From Proteles cristata cristata (taxonomy: Eukaryota > Chordata > Mammalia > Carnivora > Hyaenidae): DNA of 64,000 nt. The notes under the pieces were generated by a model, which had not been told where the DNA came from, searched no databases, and saw nothing but the letters and a program-made list of their open reading frames with translations. This document shows, piece after piece, positions 10,954-22,836 of this stretch (its first letter is position 1; every line of letters begins with the position of its first letter). The position numbers and the translations under genes are program-made. Where the stretch lies: positions 1,178,001 through 1,242,000 of the forward strand of contig JAESUZ010002613.1 of assembly GCA_017311185.1 (NCBI GenBank). Direction: 5' to 3'.

Positions 10954-11980
10954 TAATAGTCTGGTTTTTATTGTGACTCTCAAGAGCTACATTTTGCTGT
11001 CACCTGGCTCCTTGTGTATCACAGCATACGTATTTACATCTCCTAGAGCAGTAATATTTGTCCGAAGATAGCTCAGGAATGCTGTTTAAAACAGCAAATA
11101 GTTGAACAGTAGACTGAAAGTGATCAACCATGAAGGCAGTTCTCCAGAGTTCTCGCGGCTCCTAGCAAGAAACTAGCTCCTGGGCTGAGGGTTCCCGGCA
11201 TGTCCCACTCAGCTTTCAGGGGGACAATCACTCTCAGCAGATCGTTTGGTGCTGCTGGTGAAGTGTTTTCTGCCACTGAGGGCACGATCCTTTCAGGGTC
11301 AGAGAAAGTACTCCTGATGTACAGGCCGGGCCCGCTAGGAGGAAACCCTCTGCGTCTGTCTCCAGTGGTCATTGTTTCCTCTCGGGCCAGGCACTTTCAT
11401 GGCTTGGGCCACATTCCTAATGGGTCAGGTTTCAGCCTCCTCATTCTGCATCAAGTCAATGACAGCCTTCTCTGGGTCATTAGTGAAATGGGATAAGTAC
11501 GTTTTGACGGGTCATCTATTATGGCAGTAAAACCCCAAAATTATGGTCAGTGTCCACTAAGCCCATACTATCATTGATTCAACAAATTTTAACACCTCAG
11601 TGTGGCAAGCTGCAAACAAAACACAGTTCCTGTCCTGAAGATGCTCATAATCTGGAGCAAAGGGTAGACATTTAAAAAAACACCAGAAGTAGTGGTTCAC
11701 AAGCTGCGTGAGGAGGTATCCCTGTGCTCCCCAGCCAGTTCCAAGGGTACTGTGAAATATTTTAAAAATTCAATGGAAAGTCAGAAGCTGAGTGTTTGTT
11801 GGACACTGAAAGAATGACTAAGTCAAAGTACTTCATAGTGTCAACATCAGACATGGCCGAGATTCCTTTCAGTGTCACCTGCTTGATGTGGAGCAGGAAA
11901 TCTGTGTCCAAGATTTGAAAAGCTGTTCAGTGCCCAGTAGGCACATTTAGTCATCAAAGTGGTTATTTAAAGTTATATTA
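10954..11980. other. No gene seen
   Basis: Mixed-composition DNA. An old interspersed repeat of uncertain family may occupy 11560-11680, marked by 'gattcaacaaattt' and 'cacagttcctgtcctgaaga'. Overlapping frames at 11124-11496 on both strands show no domain. Confidence 0.4.
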
Positions 11981-12097
11981 GGGCACCTGGGCGCCTCAGT
12001 CAGTCAAGGATCTGACTCGACTCAGGTCGTGATCTACACTGACAGTGTGGAGCCTGCTGGGGATTCTCTCTCTCTCTCTCTTTCTCTGCCCTTCTTG
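11981..12097 (+). repeat. Carnivore SINE, internally deleted
   Basis: Head 'gggcacctgggcgcctcag' is present, then the middle is shortened and the copy stops in its CT-rich region without an A tail. Confidence 0.8.
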
Positions 12098-13075
12098 GAA
12101 AAGGTAGCTCATTGCATTGTTATTGCCTGTTGTTCTAATGTTTCACCAAAGTCATACTTCACTCTCAGCCTTTTAGTGTGACTAAACCTTTCCAAACTCC
12201 CCTTTCTGCCCTTATCACAGATGCCCTGTCCCACACCCCCAAGCACCAACACTGAGATACACACAAGACTTCACGCCCCTAAAAGACACCCCCTCATCCA
12301 AATGAGTTCTGAGTCTCTTCTTTGTTCCCCACCCCCACCCCCCACCAAATTTCTGTCTTCTGAGTGGCATGATGGCAGGCGGGGCTGAGAAGAAAACACA
12401 TCATAATACTGATTCACGTGAAAGAGGAAAGATTTATAGGCCCTCTGATCCCCCCAGGCTACTCAGAGTTTAGAACAGTCAACACAACTGAACTTCTGAT
12501 CTATAGGGTTGTATTCTCTGTGGAGAAGACCAGGCTGGGAAAAGGAGTTCATTTCAGTCAGAGATTTTCCAGTTTGCTCCCACATGGGATTGAGTCTGCC
12601 CTTGAGACTGTGTCGTTTCAGCCAACTCAAGATCCTTTTCTTTTGTACACTCCCTTATTGTTCCAAAAGGGTGCCTTCACTTACTCCTTTCATTCTCTTC
12701 CCACAGGCATCATATAGGCAGCTTAGAGATAGTGTCTCCAGTTGATTCACAAGGGAGCTGACGAATTGTGGCTTGTGATTCCGTTAATTCTAAAACTTTT
12801 CTTCAGTGTGTGAGAACATATTTCTCCATTGTAACTTTATTTGTGGAAAACCACGTCCTAAATTGTTGTTCTTGGTACCTTCCAGATAGAGCTCTTTGAA
12901 CTCATTAAAAAATAATAAATAATACTGTTAACAGTTCCAGAGATTGGAAGGCTAGTTCTAGGATGAAACTAGGAAAGAACTAGATGCCCAGGGTCTCTAA
13001 TACCCCTCCACTTTCTTTTCTCCCCCCACCACGCCCCAAACACCCAGGATGAGTGAGCATTGCCCTCATGATAAA
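12098..13075. other. No gene seen
   Basis: Unique-looking DNA. Two overlapping plus-strand frames (12418-12717 and 12509-12745) have no recognisable motif, signal peptide or splice context. Confidence 0.4.
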
Positions 13076-13084
13076 TGCAAAACC

Positions 13085-13325
13085 TTGTCTAAGGGCTTTT
13101 TATATGCAAATGTATGTGATCCTCATAACAGTTAATGAAGTAAATGCTATCCTTGTCCTCACTTTTCCAGAATAGGATACTGAGGCACAAAATGGTCACA
13201 TAAGCTACCCCATGTCACATAACTGGTAGGAATGGAATTGAGATTTGAGTGTAGGCAGACTTCAGTCTGGTCCAGAGCCCAGGTATCACTCTGCACTGGC
13301 TCAGTGCTCTAAAGCTGTGTCACAT
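13085..13325 (-). repeat. MIR fragment
   Basis: The plus strand reads 'tactgaggcacaaaatggtc' followed by 'cataactggtaggaatggaa' and 'tccagagcccagg', which is the reverse of the standard MIR core. Confidence 0.65.
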
Positions 13326-13451
13326 GAGTCACTAGCCACAAGTGGCTCTTTAAATTAAGATTAATTAAAATAAGAAGTCATCTTCTCAGTCACTGGTCAC
13401 ATTTCAAATGCTTTATAACCACATGTGGCTAGTGGTTATAAAGAAGTAGAA

Positions 13452-13535
13452 TATAGGTTATAAAGAAGTTATAGGTTATAAATCTTTATATCTTTATAAA
13501 GATATAAAGATAACCTATATCTTTATAGGTTATAA
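13452..13535. repeat. Perfect palindrome with repeated arms
   Basis: A perfect 30 bp palindrome at 13482-13511 (AT-rich, centred on 'tctttataaaga') is flanked by complementary arms 'ataggttat' and 'ataacctat'. The motif 'ataggttata' occurs three times between 13452 and 13535. It lies inside an old repeat whose ends carry 'ccacatgtggcta', so it is probably slippage-driven growth within a decayed DNA transposon. Confidence 0.8.
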
Positions 13536-13589
13536 AGAAGAGAAGTAGAGAATTCCCATCATCATCGAAAGTTCTACTGGACATCACTG

Positions 13590-14596
13590 CCCTAGAATGT
13601 AGAATCACAAGTTTTTTCTTTCAATTCACTGATGTTCTTTAATACTCTTTTCAACACGTCTGAAATAATGGAGTAGCTAACTACTAGCATACAATATATG
13701 AGCCTATTAGTGAAGGATAATTGCCCATCGTTATTACCTCTTCCAGAAAACATATTTGAATTACAATAAAATGTTAATATGTTCACTCTGAAATGACTGA
13801 TGGGAGATCACTTCCTACTCTGCTGGTGCATCTGGCCAGGACTGTGAGTGGGATCCGGTTGTGACACTATGTCACTGATCAACTGGGCAGTCATACATTT
13901 CAGATGATGCCTCTACTGGCTAACAGAGTCAGGGTCATAGGCTGTTCCCGCGAGTCCTTCAGAATCGAAGGAGAAGAGACACTCTGAAGTATCATTAATG
14001 TTCCAGTCAATATACCACTGACAAAGTATGCTGGCCTTGATCATGGCTTATTGCGTTTTTCTATGGCTAATAATTTCAAATTGTATTTTGTATGTGTTTC
14101 CAAGTTTGAAACCAAGCATTATTATGTGCATAGGCGTGTATATGCCTCACAGCATTTTAAGTAATAATAAAGACCCGAAAAGAAGCCTTTGAAATCTTTA
14201 TGCAATCTAAAGGTCAGAAAGAACAGAAGTGAGACATTGGGAAAAACTATTTATTAGAAACACTAACCATCCTTCACACCATTAATCAAATAAAATTCTA
14301 GCTTCCTTTGTCATCTCACTCCGTCCCCTTGGTATTGGTACTTATTTTAATCGGTGATGTCATTAGAAAGGACTGTCTAGTGCTAATGAAATGTCTGTAT
14401 TTCAGCTTCATTATCCATCATGATGAAACTTTCTTTTAATTTTTTTACTAACTTGCTTATTTAATTTCAGTTTGCATAGGAGTAAACAGACAAATCTGTT
14501 AAAGCTTTGACTATCAGAAGGTAATGGTAATTATAATACAAACTATAACTTTTTACATATAGTTTCTTCTGAAATGTCAAAGAAATCTTTGTTTTC
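13590..14596. other. No gene seen
   Basis: AT-rich unique DNA. The 64-codon minus-strand frame at 13592-13786 has no recognisable motif. Confidence 0.4.
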
Positions 14597-14609
14597 CCAT
14601 ATATTCTTT

Positions 14610-14743
14610 TTAAAAAATTTTTTTAATTATTTATTTTGAGGGAGAGAGAAGCAAAGAGAGAATCCCAAGCAGGCTCCATGTTGTCAGCACAGAGTCTGAT
14701 GAGGAACTTGAACTCACGAGCTATAAGATCATGCCCCCCCCCG
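14610..14743 (-). repeat. Carnivore SINE lacking its tRNA head
   Basis: Antisense A-tail, GA-rich and middle regions are present, but it ends abruptly at 'aagatcatg' plus a C-run, with no tRNA-like head. Still, a perfect 13 bp duplication, CCATATATTCTTT, flanks it at 14597-14609 and 14744-14756. It therefore inserted already 5'-truncated. Confidence 0.9.
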
Positions 14744-14756
14744 CCATATATTCTTT

Positions 14757-15332
14757 CAGTATTAAATGTATTTTATGGCATTTTATTTATTTTAAACTGG
14801 TAACCGAGGTCTCATATGATAATATAACCACATGACTGTCTGACCTCTCATGATGATGATTTCCTTCTCCTCTGGTGTTTCTGCAACAAGAGAAAGTTCT
14901 CGGGGCTGAATTCCATTGGGTTTCACCATGTGTGTCCCAAGTGCTGTTTGTACTTGACGTCATTCAATCCTTAACAAGCCAAGAAGTTAAACTGTTTATT
15001 TTGCTCATTTATTGAATAAGAATTTTAAGGCAAATGAAGGTTAAATAAATAGTTCAGAGTCCTGTGACTGATAAGCAAGGGAACCACAGTTTTAACTTAA
15101 ATATGCCTGACTTGAGAATCTTCCCTAATAAACACAGGGTGTTAGGAGATTGAGGTGTGGTACCCTGGCCACACACCCAGGGAGGAAGTCGGCTGTGTAT
15201 GCAGCACATTTATGGTCCATGACAGCTGGTGTCTGTGTGAATAGTAGAAACAAATCTTAATGGCTGTTAGGAGGAATCACCCACCTTCTGCTGATTGACC
15301 ATAGGCTTTATGGTCAGGAAATGAAAAGCCTC
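14757..15332. other. No gene seen; possible MIR remnant
   Basis: No coding signal. Around 14990-15110 the plus strand vaguely resembles a reversed MIR, but too weakly to call. Confidence 0.35.
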
Positions 15333-15538
15333 GGGGTGCTTGGGTGGCTCAGTCAGTTACGTGTCCAACACTTGATCTTGGCTCAGGTCATGATCTCATG
15401 GTTTATGAGTCTGAGTCCCATGTCTCGCTATGCAGTGTCAGTGTGGTACCTGCTTGGGGTTCTCTTTCTTCCTTTCTATCTGTCCTTGCTCTCTCGCTCT
15501 CTCTCTCTCTCAAAATAAATAAACTTTTAAAAAAAAGT
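15333..15538 (+). repeat. Carnivore SINE
   Basis: Diverged sense copy starting 'ggggtgcttgggtggctcag', tail 'caaaataaataaactttt'. Confidence 0.9.
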
Positions 15539-15540
15539 AA

Positions 15541-15736
15541 GGGGTGGCTGGATAGCTAAGTTGGGCTCAGGTCATTTTCTCATGGTTCGCGAGTTCAAGC
15601 CCCAGGTGAGGCTCTGTGCTGACAGCTCAGAGCCTGGAGCCTCCTTCAGATTCTGTGTCTCTCTCTCTCTGCGCCTCCCCCACTTATGCTCCATCCCTCT
15701 CTCTCTCTCAAACATGAATAAACATTTTAAAAAAGT
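15541..15736 (+). repeat. Carnivore SINE
   Basis: Second sense copy directly after the previous one. Its head is shortened ('ggggtggctggatagctaag') and its tail is 'gaataaacattttaaaaaag'. Confidence 0.88.
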
Positions 15737-16296
15737 AACGTATAAAAAAACAGAAATGAAAAGCCCTGAATTTTGTTTGTGGGGTAATTGTTTTCATCTT
15801 TGGGCAACTCATGTCATGTAACATTCCTGGTCTCTTGCCCTTTAATTTGCTTGGCCATAAGTAGAAGTTATCCAGAATTGTTACTATGGCGGGAATCATT
15901 CCAGCCTGAAGGTAGACTTCTCTGATGTTGAGATCTGGAAGGAACTTCCAGGGCATGCTGGGCTCTCAGCTCCTCTGGGCAGAGAGCCTCTTCGCCAGGA
16001 GCGGTTGTCCTGGCCCGCTCCGCCGGCGCTCTGACGAGGACGGCAGGCCAGCCTAAGCCCTGTGTCGCCTTGGCTGGTGCAGTGTGCTTGCTTCCGGGGG
16101 CAGGGTCAGCCAGACCACGTGGTCAGGAGACCTTCCTCCCCGTCCCTCAGGGAGGTCTCTATCAGTAACGAGATCGTACTTGTTCAGACTCAGGTGGTGA
16201 GGAAGCTTGATAATCCACTTGAGATAATCAAACACTACGTAGTGCTCTTTCACAGCTTGCTATTTTACATATTTAAAATTTTTAACTTTATCATTC
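15737..16296. other. No gene seen
   Basis: Unique DNA with a GC-richer centre at about 15960-16140. No exon-like structure recognised. Confidence 0.4.
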
Positions 16297-16531
16297 TTTT
16301 TTAATAATTTTTAAAATATTTATTCATTTTGTTAATGTTTTTACTTATTTCTGAGAGAGAGAGAGGCAGTATGAGCAGGGGAGGGTCAGAGAGAGAGGGA
16401 GACACAGAATCCAAAGCAGACTTCAGGCTCTGATCTGTCAGCACAGAGCCCAGTGTGGGGCTTGAACTCACGAACCATGAGATCATGACCTGAACTGAAG
16501 TCAGATGCTAACCGAGCCACCCCGGCGCCCC
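16297..16531 (-). repeat. Carnivore SINE
   Basis: Antisense copy ending 'gagccaccccggcgcccc'. An approximate 'tatcwttctt' duplication flanks it. It sits just beyond the 3' end of the DEFB130-like gene. Confidence 0.9.
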
Positions 16532-16667
16532 TATCTTTCTTAATCTTAAGAAACGTTCTATAAATAGCTTTAGGGTATGAGATTCCTGTAGGCTTGTAGT
16601 TCCTAAGAGGCTTGCATGCGCATTGAGAAGAAATCCCCCAGGGATAAGTATGTGTGGATTTAGGACA

Positions 16668-16673
16668 TTTATT
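16668..16673 (-). terminator. AATAAA polyadenylation signal of the DEFB130-like gene
   Basis: The minus strand reads AATAAA about 95 bases after the stop codon. That is a normal distance for a short 3' untranslated region, and it is the first such hexamer downstream. Confidence 0.6.
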
Positions 16674-16767
16674 TCCAGTCAAGGGAGATAAACAAGCCGG
16701 GTTCAATAGGGAGCTGCAAAACTCATCCATGTGTTCTGGAGTTCGAAGGGCTTACAGTTTGTTCCCA

Positions 16768-16949
16768 CTAAGGAGATTTTGCTTTGGGAGCTGGTGTTGC
16801 ATAGGGATAAAATATCCACCACTTTCTGCAACACTTTTTATCCTCATTGCATTCACCAATGGTATCATCTGTGGAGGTGCAGCCTCCATCTCTGCACACC
16901 CCTTTCAGAAGGACACACTGTTTCTTCCCCGGAATAACGCCAGTCCTTG
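16768..16949 (-). CDS. DEFB130: Beta-defensin 130-like, exon 2 (mature peptide)
   Basis: Second and last coding exon of a secreted beta-defensin, an antimicrobial and immune-signalling peptide. It supplies residues 20-79 of a 79-residue precursor, the same length as I recall for human DEFB130. The core cysteines fall at precursor positions 31, 38, 43, 53, 59 and 60, giving C-x6-C-x4-C-x9-C-x5-CC. The 'TGVIPG' start, 'DDTIG', 'KKCCRKWWI' and the C-terminal 'KSP' match DEFB130 closely. The mature part is net positive, about +5 by simple counting. The acceptor is a pyrimidine-rich tract ending TGTGCAG at 16950-16956, and the frame continues from the phase-1 donor of exon 1 through a split Ala codon. 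The stop is TAG at 16768-16770. Identification rests on remembered family sequence, not a database search, but the match is extensive. Confidence 0.93.
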
Positions 16950-17049
16950 CTGCACAGACAGAGATCGAATATCATTAAATCACCGTCAAATTGTCGGTAA
17001 TGCACATCAAGCTACACATTTACAGAAGATGGCCTTGGGATAGAAGAGA

Positions 17050-17740
17050 TGGTGTTACCTGTATGAAAAGATGAGGCACTTCTCCAAAAGTGTAGTGCCT
17101 TTGGCGGGGAGGAGGGGGGCTAAGAGTGCAGGACTACAAATATCTTGGCATGGGTAGGCTGATTTCTAGAAGCTTTGAGAGAGTTGTCCTCATAGGGGGC
17201 AGCGCATTTTGAAATGGATCAATTTGTTGGTGTCACCATGACTAGAGAGGCATCCTTGGTATTTAGTGCGTCAAGTACAAGGTTATTGGATTCCCCGCCT
17301 AGTGAACTGTCCTGCCCCAAATGCCGATATCTTCAGTAAGAAGCACCATTTCAAAGGAAGGATGCATCTTTCCACGTCCCCATGTGTACTGACCACCCCG
17401 TCCATGCTTACGACACCCCTGCCCTGTGGAACGTGTTCTCCCCTCTAGCGCCTCTTACAGAACGTTTGCCACTCCTACAGACCCCACCTCACCTAACTGC
17501 CCCACTGCAGGACTATGCGAGAAACACCTTGTCTGTGCTGTTCAGTGCCACTTAGCTACACACTGTTTGTGTTCATTAATAGACGTTGATCCCTGAACCA
17601 TCCTGTCAGCCCACCTGCGTCTCATGTTATCTTTCCCAACCTGTAACATACTAACCTTCACTGGCTTCTTCGCTTCCTCACTTCTACCTCTTAACTAAGA
17701 GTTTGACCTCCTTTTTGGCTCTGATTATATTTAAACCTGA
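17050..17740. other. DEFB130-like intron, unique part
   Basis: Non-coding sequence inside the intron, with no repeat recognised. Short plus-strand frames lie antisense to the gene and show no motif. Confidence 0.45.
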
Positions 17741-17779
17741 ATATATATACGTGTGTGTGTGTGTGTGTGTGTGTGTGTA
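17741..17779. repeat. (GT)n microsatellite
   Basis: About 14 GT units preceded by (AT)n, inside the DEFB130-like intron. Likely length-polymorphic. Confidence 0.9.
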
Positions 17780-17789
17780 TTTGCATGTA

Positions 17790-18004
17790 TTTTTTTTTTT
17801 TATGTTTTATTTATTTCTAGGAGAGAGAGAGAGACAGTATGAACAGGGGAGGGTCAGAGAGAGGGAGTCACAGACTGAAACAGGCTCCAGGCTCTGAGCT
17901 GGCAGTCAGCACAGAGCCCGACGCGGGGCTCGAACCCACGAGCCGTGAGATCATGACCTAAGCGAAAGTCGGACGCTTAACCGACTAAGCCACCCAGGCG
18001 CCCC
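17790..18004 (-). repeat. Carnivore SINE, young subfamily, nested
   Basis: Antisense young-type copy (plus strand 'cgactaagccacccaggcgc', 'gctggcagtcagc'). It abuts the T-rich tail of an older SINE to its right, and 'tgtattttttt' occurs on both sides, so it inserted into that tail. Confidence 0.92.
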
Positions 18005-18009
18005 TGTAT

Positions 18010-18230
18010 TTTTTTATTTTTTAATGTTTTATTTATTTCTGACAAAGAGAGAGAGAGAGACATCATGAACAAGGGAGGGTCAGAGAGAGAGGGAGACACA
18101 GAATCTGAAACAGGCTCCAGGCTCTGAGCTGTCAGCACAGAACCCGACACGGGGCTTGAACCCATGAACCATGAGATCATGACCTGAGCTGAAGTCGGAC
18201 ACTCAACCAACTGAGCCACCCAGGGGCCCC
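18010..18230 (-). repeat. Carnivore SINE, host of the nested insertion
   Basis: Antisense copy ending 'gagccacccaggggcccc'. The outer flanks 'tatttgcat' (left of 17790 and right of 18230) look like this older element's own target duplication. Confidence 0.92.
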
Positions 18231-18610
18231 TATATTTGCATTTAAACTAGCCTCTTGTGATTGTTTCTCCATTCGGAAGAAGGATAATAGCCAAATAAAG
18301 CAACACAACCTTTTGTAACTGAATTTTTCAGAACCTGTGTGAGACAGTTGTACCCTTGCTACAGGACCTGGTCTGGTGCCAGCTCATGTCACACCCTGTG
18401 CTCAGGCTGGGGTATTAGGCAAAATCTTGTGGCACTGTGTCAGCTTTGCCAGTTCTGGAGGGTGAAGTGTCTGTCTTCCAGGGAGAGAACAGAAGTTCTC
18501 ATCAGATAGTTGTACAAGGCATTGGCTTGGCCTCCTCATCTACACAGAGCACAGGTTCGTGCACAGCTGTGCGACGGTGCTACAGATGGCTAGTCTCTCC
18601 TGCGGTGAGT

Positions 18611-18828
18611 TTTTTTTTTTTTAATGTTTTATTTATTTCTGAGAGAGAGAAGAGAGGGACAGCGTGAGTAGGGGAGGGTCAGAGAGAGAGGGAGACACAG
18701 AATCTGAAACAGGCTCCAGGCTCTGAGCTGTCAGCACAGAGCCTGATGCGGGGCTCGAACCCACGAACCGTGAGATCATGACCTGAGCTGAAGTCGGAGG
18801 CTTAACGGACTGAGCCACCCAGGCGCCC
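18611..18828 (-). repeat. Carnivore SINE
   Basis: Antisense, nearly full length. A 13 bp duplication, TCTCCTGYGGTGA, flanks it at 18596-18608 and 18830-18842, with one mismatch. Confidence 0.95.
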
Positions 18829-18842
18829 CGTCTCCTGTGGTG

Positions 18843-19735
18843 ACTTTATTCGTGCGCTCAATGTAACCTGTCGGGACATAATGAAGCTAAAGCCTAAAGG
18901 TCTTGGTATGGGAAGGACATAGTGAGAGGCAGTAGGGTACTCTTGTCAGCCATTCTACTGGAAAGTTCAACTTCCTGACACAGTGTGTGGTGTGTGGTAG
19001 CACCGGTCTCTCTTCTCGGCAGATCCCACCAGCTTGAATCGAAAGGATCAGAGCAATTCATCCTTCCAGTGATGTGCCCTCCGCTAAATATGAAACTTAA
19101 TTTCAGAAAGTGTCATCTGAACAGGAAGCCAAAGAGTTATAGTCTCCCTTCCAGCAATGACTGACATTCATGACTTCAGTACGCAATTCTCCTCAAAAGA
19201 AATTTTATGAGTAAATGTTATTTAGTATTCATTAAATTTCTAAGATTATGAGATTGATTTTAGACAGCCAATAGATTCCAGATCCTTCAAGGTCACAGTA
19301 GGGATCAAAATCAGGATTTTGAAGAACGGATACTATTAAATTGCTCAGTTTGGCAGTTAGTCATCGATACCAAGAGGCAACCTAGCCAACTAACAAATTC
19401 TTTTTCTTTGACCAAAGGGTTCTAGGCTTCATTTCATACTGTGTCTAAGACACATCTCAACTGCAAAAGTAAGGTATTGTGACCCTCCCCTGTAGCTTCA
19501 ATATCCCCCCTTCACAAGAGACCTGGCCATTTGAAAGTTACTCCCTCCTATGCAGACTTAGGGGAGCTTTGTCAAACCCATCCTCTTGGCGTAACTGATT
19601 TGGGGGAAACAAAGGAGAGGTGACCTGTGGGAAGGACATGTCATGACTTGAAAGGCATGCCTCTGAAGGAGACTTGTCATGTCTGTGTAGCGGCTGACTC
19701 TGCCCCCAACTCCAAATACCCTCCTATCCTTCACC
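18843..19735. other. DEFB130-like intron, unique part
   Basis: No repeat or coding segment recognised. Confidence 0.4.
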
Positions 19736-19739
19736 TTTT

Positions 19740-20070
19740 TTTAAAAATTGTGGTAAGAACACTACACATGAGGCCTACCCTCTTGAGTTTGTAAGCACAC
19801 AATGCAGTGTTGTGACTATAGGCACAGTGGGGCACCGTGCCGTGCGTCTCCAGAACCTATTCATCTTGTATCACTGGAACTTTGCACCTACTGAACAGCA
19901 GCTCCCCGCTTCTCCCTTCCCCTGGCTTCTGGCAACTGCTGTTCTACTCTCAATTTCTAGAAGCTGGACTATTTTCGATACCTCATATAAGTGGAATCAT
20001 GCAATATTTCTCTTCTTTGGTTTATTTCCCTTAGCATAGTGTGCTCCTGGCTCATCCCTCACATCACTGT
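19740..20070 (-). repeat. Old L1 3' untranslated fragment
   Basis: The plus strand reads 'aaaaattgtggtaagaacac', 'ctccagaacctattcatctt' and 'gtggaatcatgcaatatttc', the reverse of the L1M-type 3' region. It is within the DEFB130-like intron. Confidence 0.65.
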
Positions 20071-20239
20071 TGAAGTAGGGTCTGTTGTGCGCCCTGCTCA
20101 CCAGCCCCACATCTATTATCATTGGCCCCAGTGGGTTCTGCCTGTGAATTCTGAGTCCTTCACACCTTCAGGGATGCTCTTTCCTCACCACTTTTGCTGG
20201 GTTTGTCTTACACTTTGGAATCCTACCTTAATGAGTGTG

Positions 20240-22140
20240 GATCTTGGTACCTAGAGTAGGAACTTGCTCTGGAGAGACTGTAGAAGGGGCCTTATTCAAA
20301 TTAAAGATGGAGGCCCCAAGGATGACAGAATTTGGGACAGTATAATTTCTCAAGTCCAAGGATGATCCTGACCTAGAGAATCCCCACAGAGCCAGAGCAG
20401 TCTTATTGACCATTAGATCACAGTAATTATAAGATGGAAAAATTAGGAATTTTCATTTCCTAATTCCTTATGATTGTTCTTTATACATTTTCTCTATTTT
20501 CACACAGTTGCTGGTGGTTTCTCGGGCTTAATTCATTGTGTTTGCCTCAAGATAGGATTCTCCCAAGGTTAGAAAAGAGGGAAGCTAGTATTAATTTGAC
20601 ACTCCTTCTGCAGGGGAGCCAGGAAGAGAGACACTGAGGGCAGCATCACTAAAGTGGTGAAACAAAGGGAAAGTGCGTCAAAGGACGTGTCAGGCTTGCA
20701 GCCTGCTGAGAACCCATAGACAAGCCTGGTCTGGGTGCATAAGTTGTGAACCCCTGTGCAATGTAGACACTAGTAATTTCTGTTACCCATGTGAAAATTG
20801 TGATTGTCTTGCCCTCCTTGCTCGTTCTTAAGATGCGCTCCTTACAGACTCAGTGTTGGTCCCAACTTCACTTGCACATAATTCCATGCAATGCCTGGCA
20901 CATTTTCTAGTATAAACTAGTGCCCTCGTCCAGTGGCCTTCTTGCAGTTCCTTGAGCTCACTACGCTTTCTCCTACATCAGGGACGTTGCACCGGCTTCT
21001 TCCTTTACCAAGGGTGTTGACTCCTTCTTGCAAGGGATTCATTAACTAACACTTCTCTTTCTCTTTTGTGCGTGCTTCCAGGAAATCTCTGACATTGCAA
21101 ACAGGACAATGATTACCTTATGTTAGAGGTGCTGGTAATACTCTGCTTCTCTCAACTGTCCTTATTAAAGTTTATAATTATATATTAATTTGCGTAATCA
21201 TCTGACAAACATCTGTCTTTTATATCATGGGAAGACGCTTTCCTTTGTTTCTCACTGTATCCTGGGTGTTTGTGAAATGCACAGTGTTTGCATACTGAGA
21301 GGTTCTCAATAAATATTCATTATCCTTGATTGCAATAAGGTGTTCTTTGACCCTAGACACACTGTCAAACCTGTTGGCTTTGGTCTATTTTTTTGATTGT
21401 CTGGTATCTGCGACGGCCTTACTTTTGGATGCATGATTGTATATGTTGGTATCCAGTCTTCTCTAAATGTTGGGTCTAGATTTCCTAGAATCCCACTTTC
21501 CCATAACTTATTTCTTCCCTTTGGTCCAGGACAAGCTTTTTCTCAGTTTGCTTTCTGCCCTTCTGCCCTTGCCATGTCCCTTTTCCCACTAGAATGGTGG
21601 CTTTGGGCTAAAATCTACTTCAAGGAGATCTATCCCCCATTAACCTTTTTTTTTTTTTTAAACAAGAGGCAGCTTATAACATGGGCTATGACTTTGGGAA
21701 GAGACAGTGATTTATTGTTGAACTGAATTTAACTCTAGGAGGAGAGGGCAAGCATGAGCAAAACCTGTTCACTCGTCAACCGTGCAGGCCTAATTCTCTG
21801 GTGGCAAATGATTTCAGCTCTCTGAGAACTTATAGCCATTTATCAAATTTTAAGAAACACAGATCAGGAAAATCTAAAGACTACCATTAATAGTCCAATA
21901 ATAATGCCAGAACATTTATCCCATTTGACATGCTTACCTCAGACACTGAAGGAAATAATTGGGAGGTAAGTGAAATAAGATGTTTCACAGGCATTGTGTC
22001 TTCTAAAAGAAGCAACCTAGGAGTCTCCTTAGGTTCCTCAGTATTTAGTTAGGAGATTTTGAGATAAAAAGCCCAGCAGAAATCAAGGTTACCATTTTAT
22101 GGGCTATCCAAACCTGTAGATTGATGGAAACAACACTGAC
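20240..22140. other. DEFB130-like intron, unique part
   Basis: About 1.9 kb without a recognised repeat, apart from a T-run near 21647-21659. A plus-strand 109-codon frame at 21397-21726 is antisense to the gene and shows no domain. Confidence 0.4.
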
Positions 22141-22149
22141 ACAGATTAA

Positions 22150-22300
22150 AGACGGCTCTAGGTGCCAGTTGCCACTACCTGTGTGACCTCAGTAAAATCA
22201 TATTCTTTATGTGGACACAGATTATGTTATCTGTAAAATTAAAGAATTAACCATTAAATTGCCTTTGGATTTTAATCCATGTTCATTGTGCGATTTTACG
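22150..22300 (+). repeat. MIR fragment
   Basis: Sense MIR core: 'gttgccactacctgtgtgac' and 'gttatctgtaaaattaaag'. Confidence 0.65.
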
Positions 22301-22805
22301 TTAGATGTCACTACAAGTGTGTCTCCCTACAGCTGTGTCTTCTTCTGAAAGAACTGAGAACCAGATGAGAATTACATAAACTCCTTCATTTGGAGACAGC
22401 TGTATGTCAGGTAGATCCCAAGATATCCACAGTGTAGGCAAAGATCAAACAACTGAGAATCGTTGATTATAAAGAATCTTAGAGATGAACCAACAAAGAA
22501 AGAGCGTTATCCAGATCTGATCTGCGTTCAGTGACCAGAGACATTATTTTGAGAGTTGTGAATCTCCTGTCATTAACAGTAGGGAGAGGAATTTTATCAG
22601 TTCTTACAAGGATCTGGTTGAACCAGACTGAAGATGACCACATTGCCCCTTTTACTTTAATTCTACATTTTAGTAGTCAAACTTCTGAATCATGGGTCCT
22701 AAGGATATAATTCATATTCTTAAGATACTTTCTTCATATTTTACCTTATGCTTAAAATTTTTCCACTGTTTATGCTTTTTCAAAATTCCCCTGTTCCCTG
22801 GGGGG

Positions 22806-22836
<31 letters not shown>

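Noticed and set aside
16654..17043. 129-codon plus-strand reading frame containing several cysteines
   Set aside because: It is the antisense shadow of DEFB130-like exon 2. The real coding sense is the minus strand.
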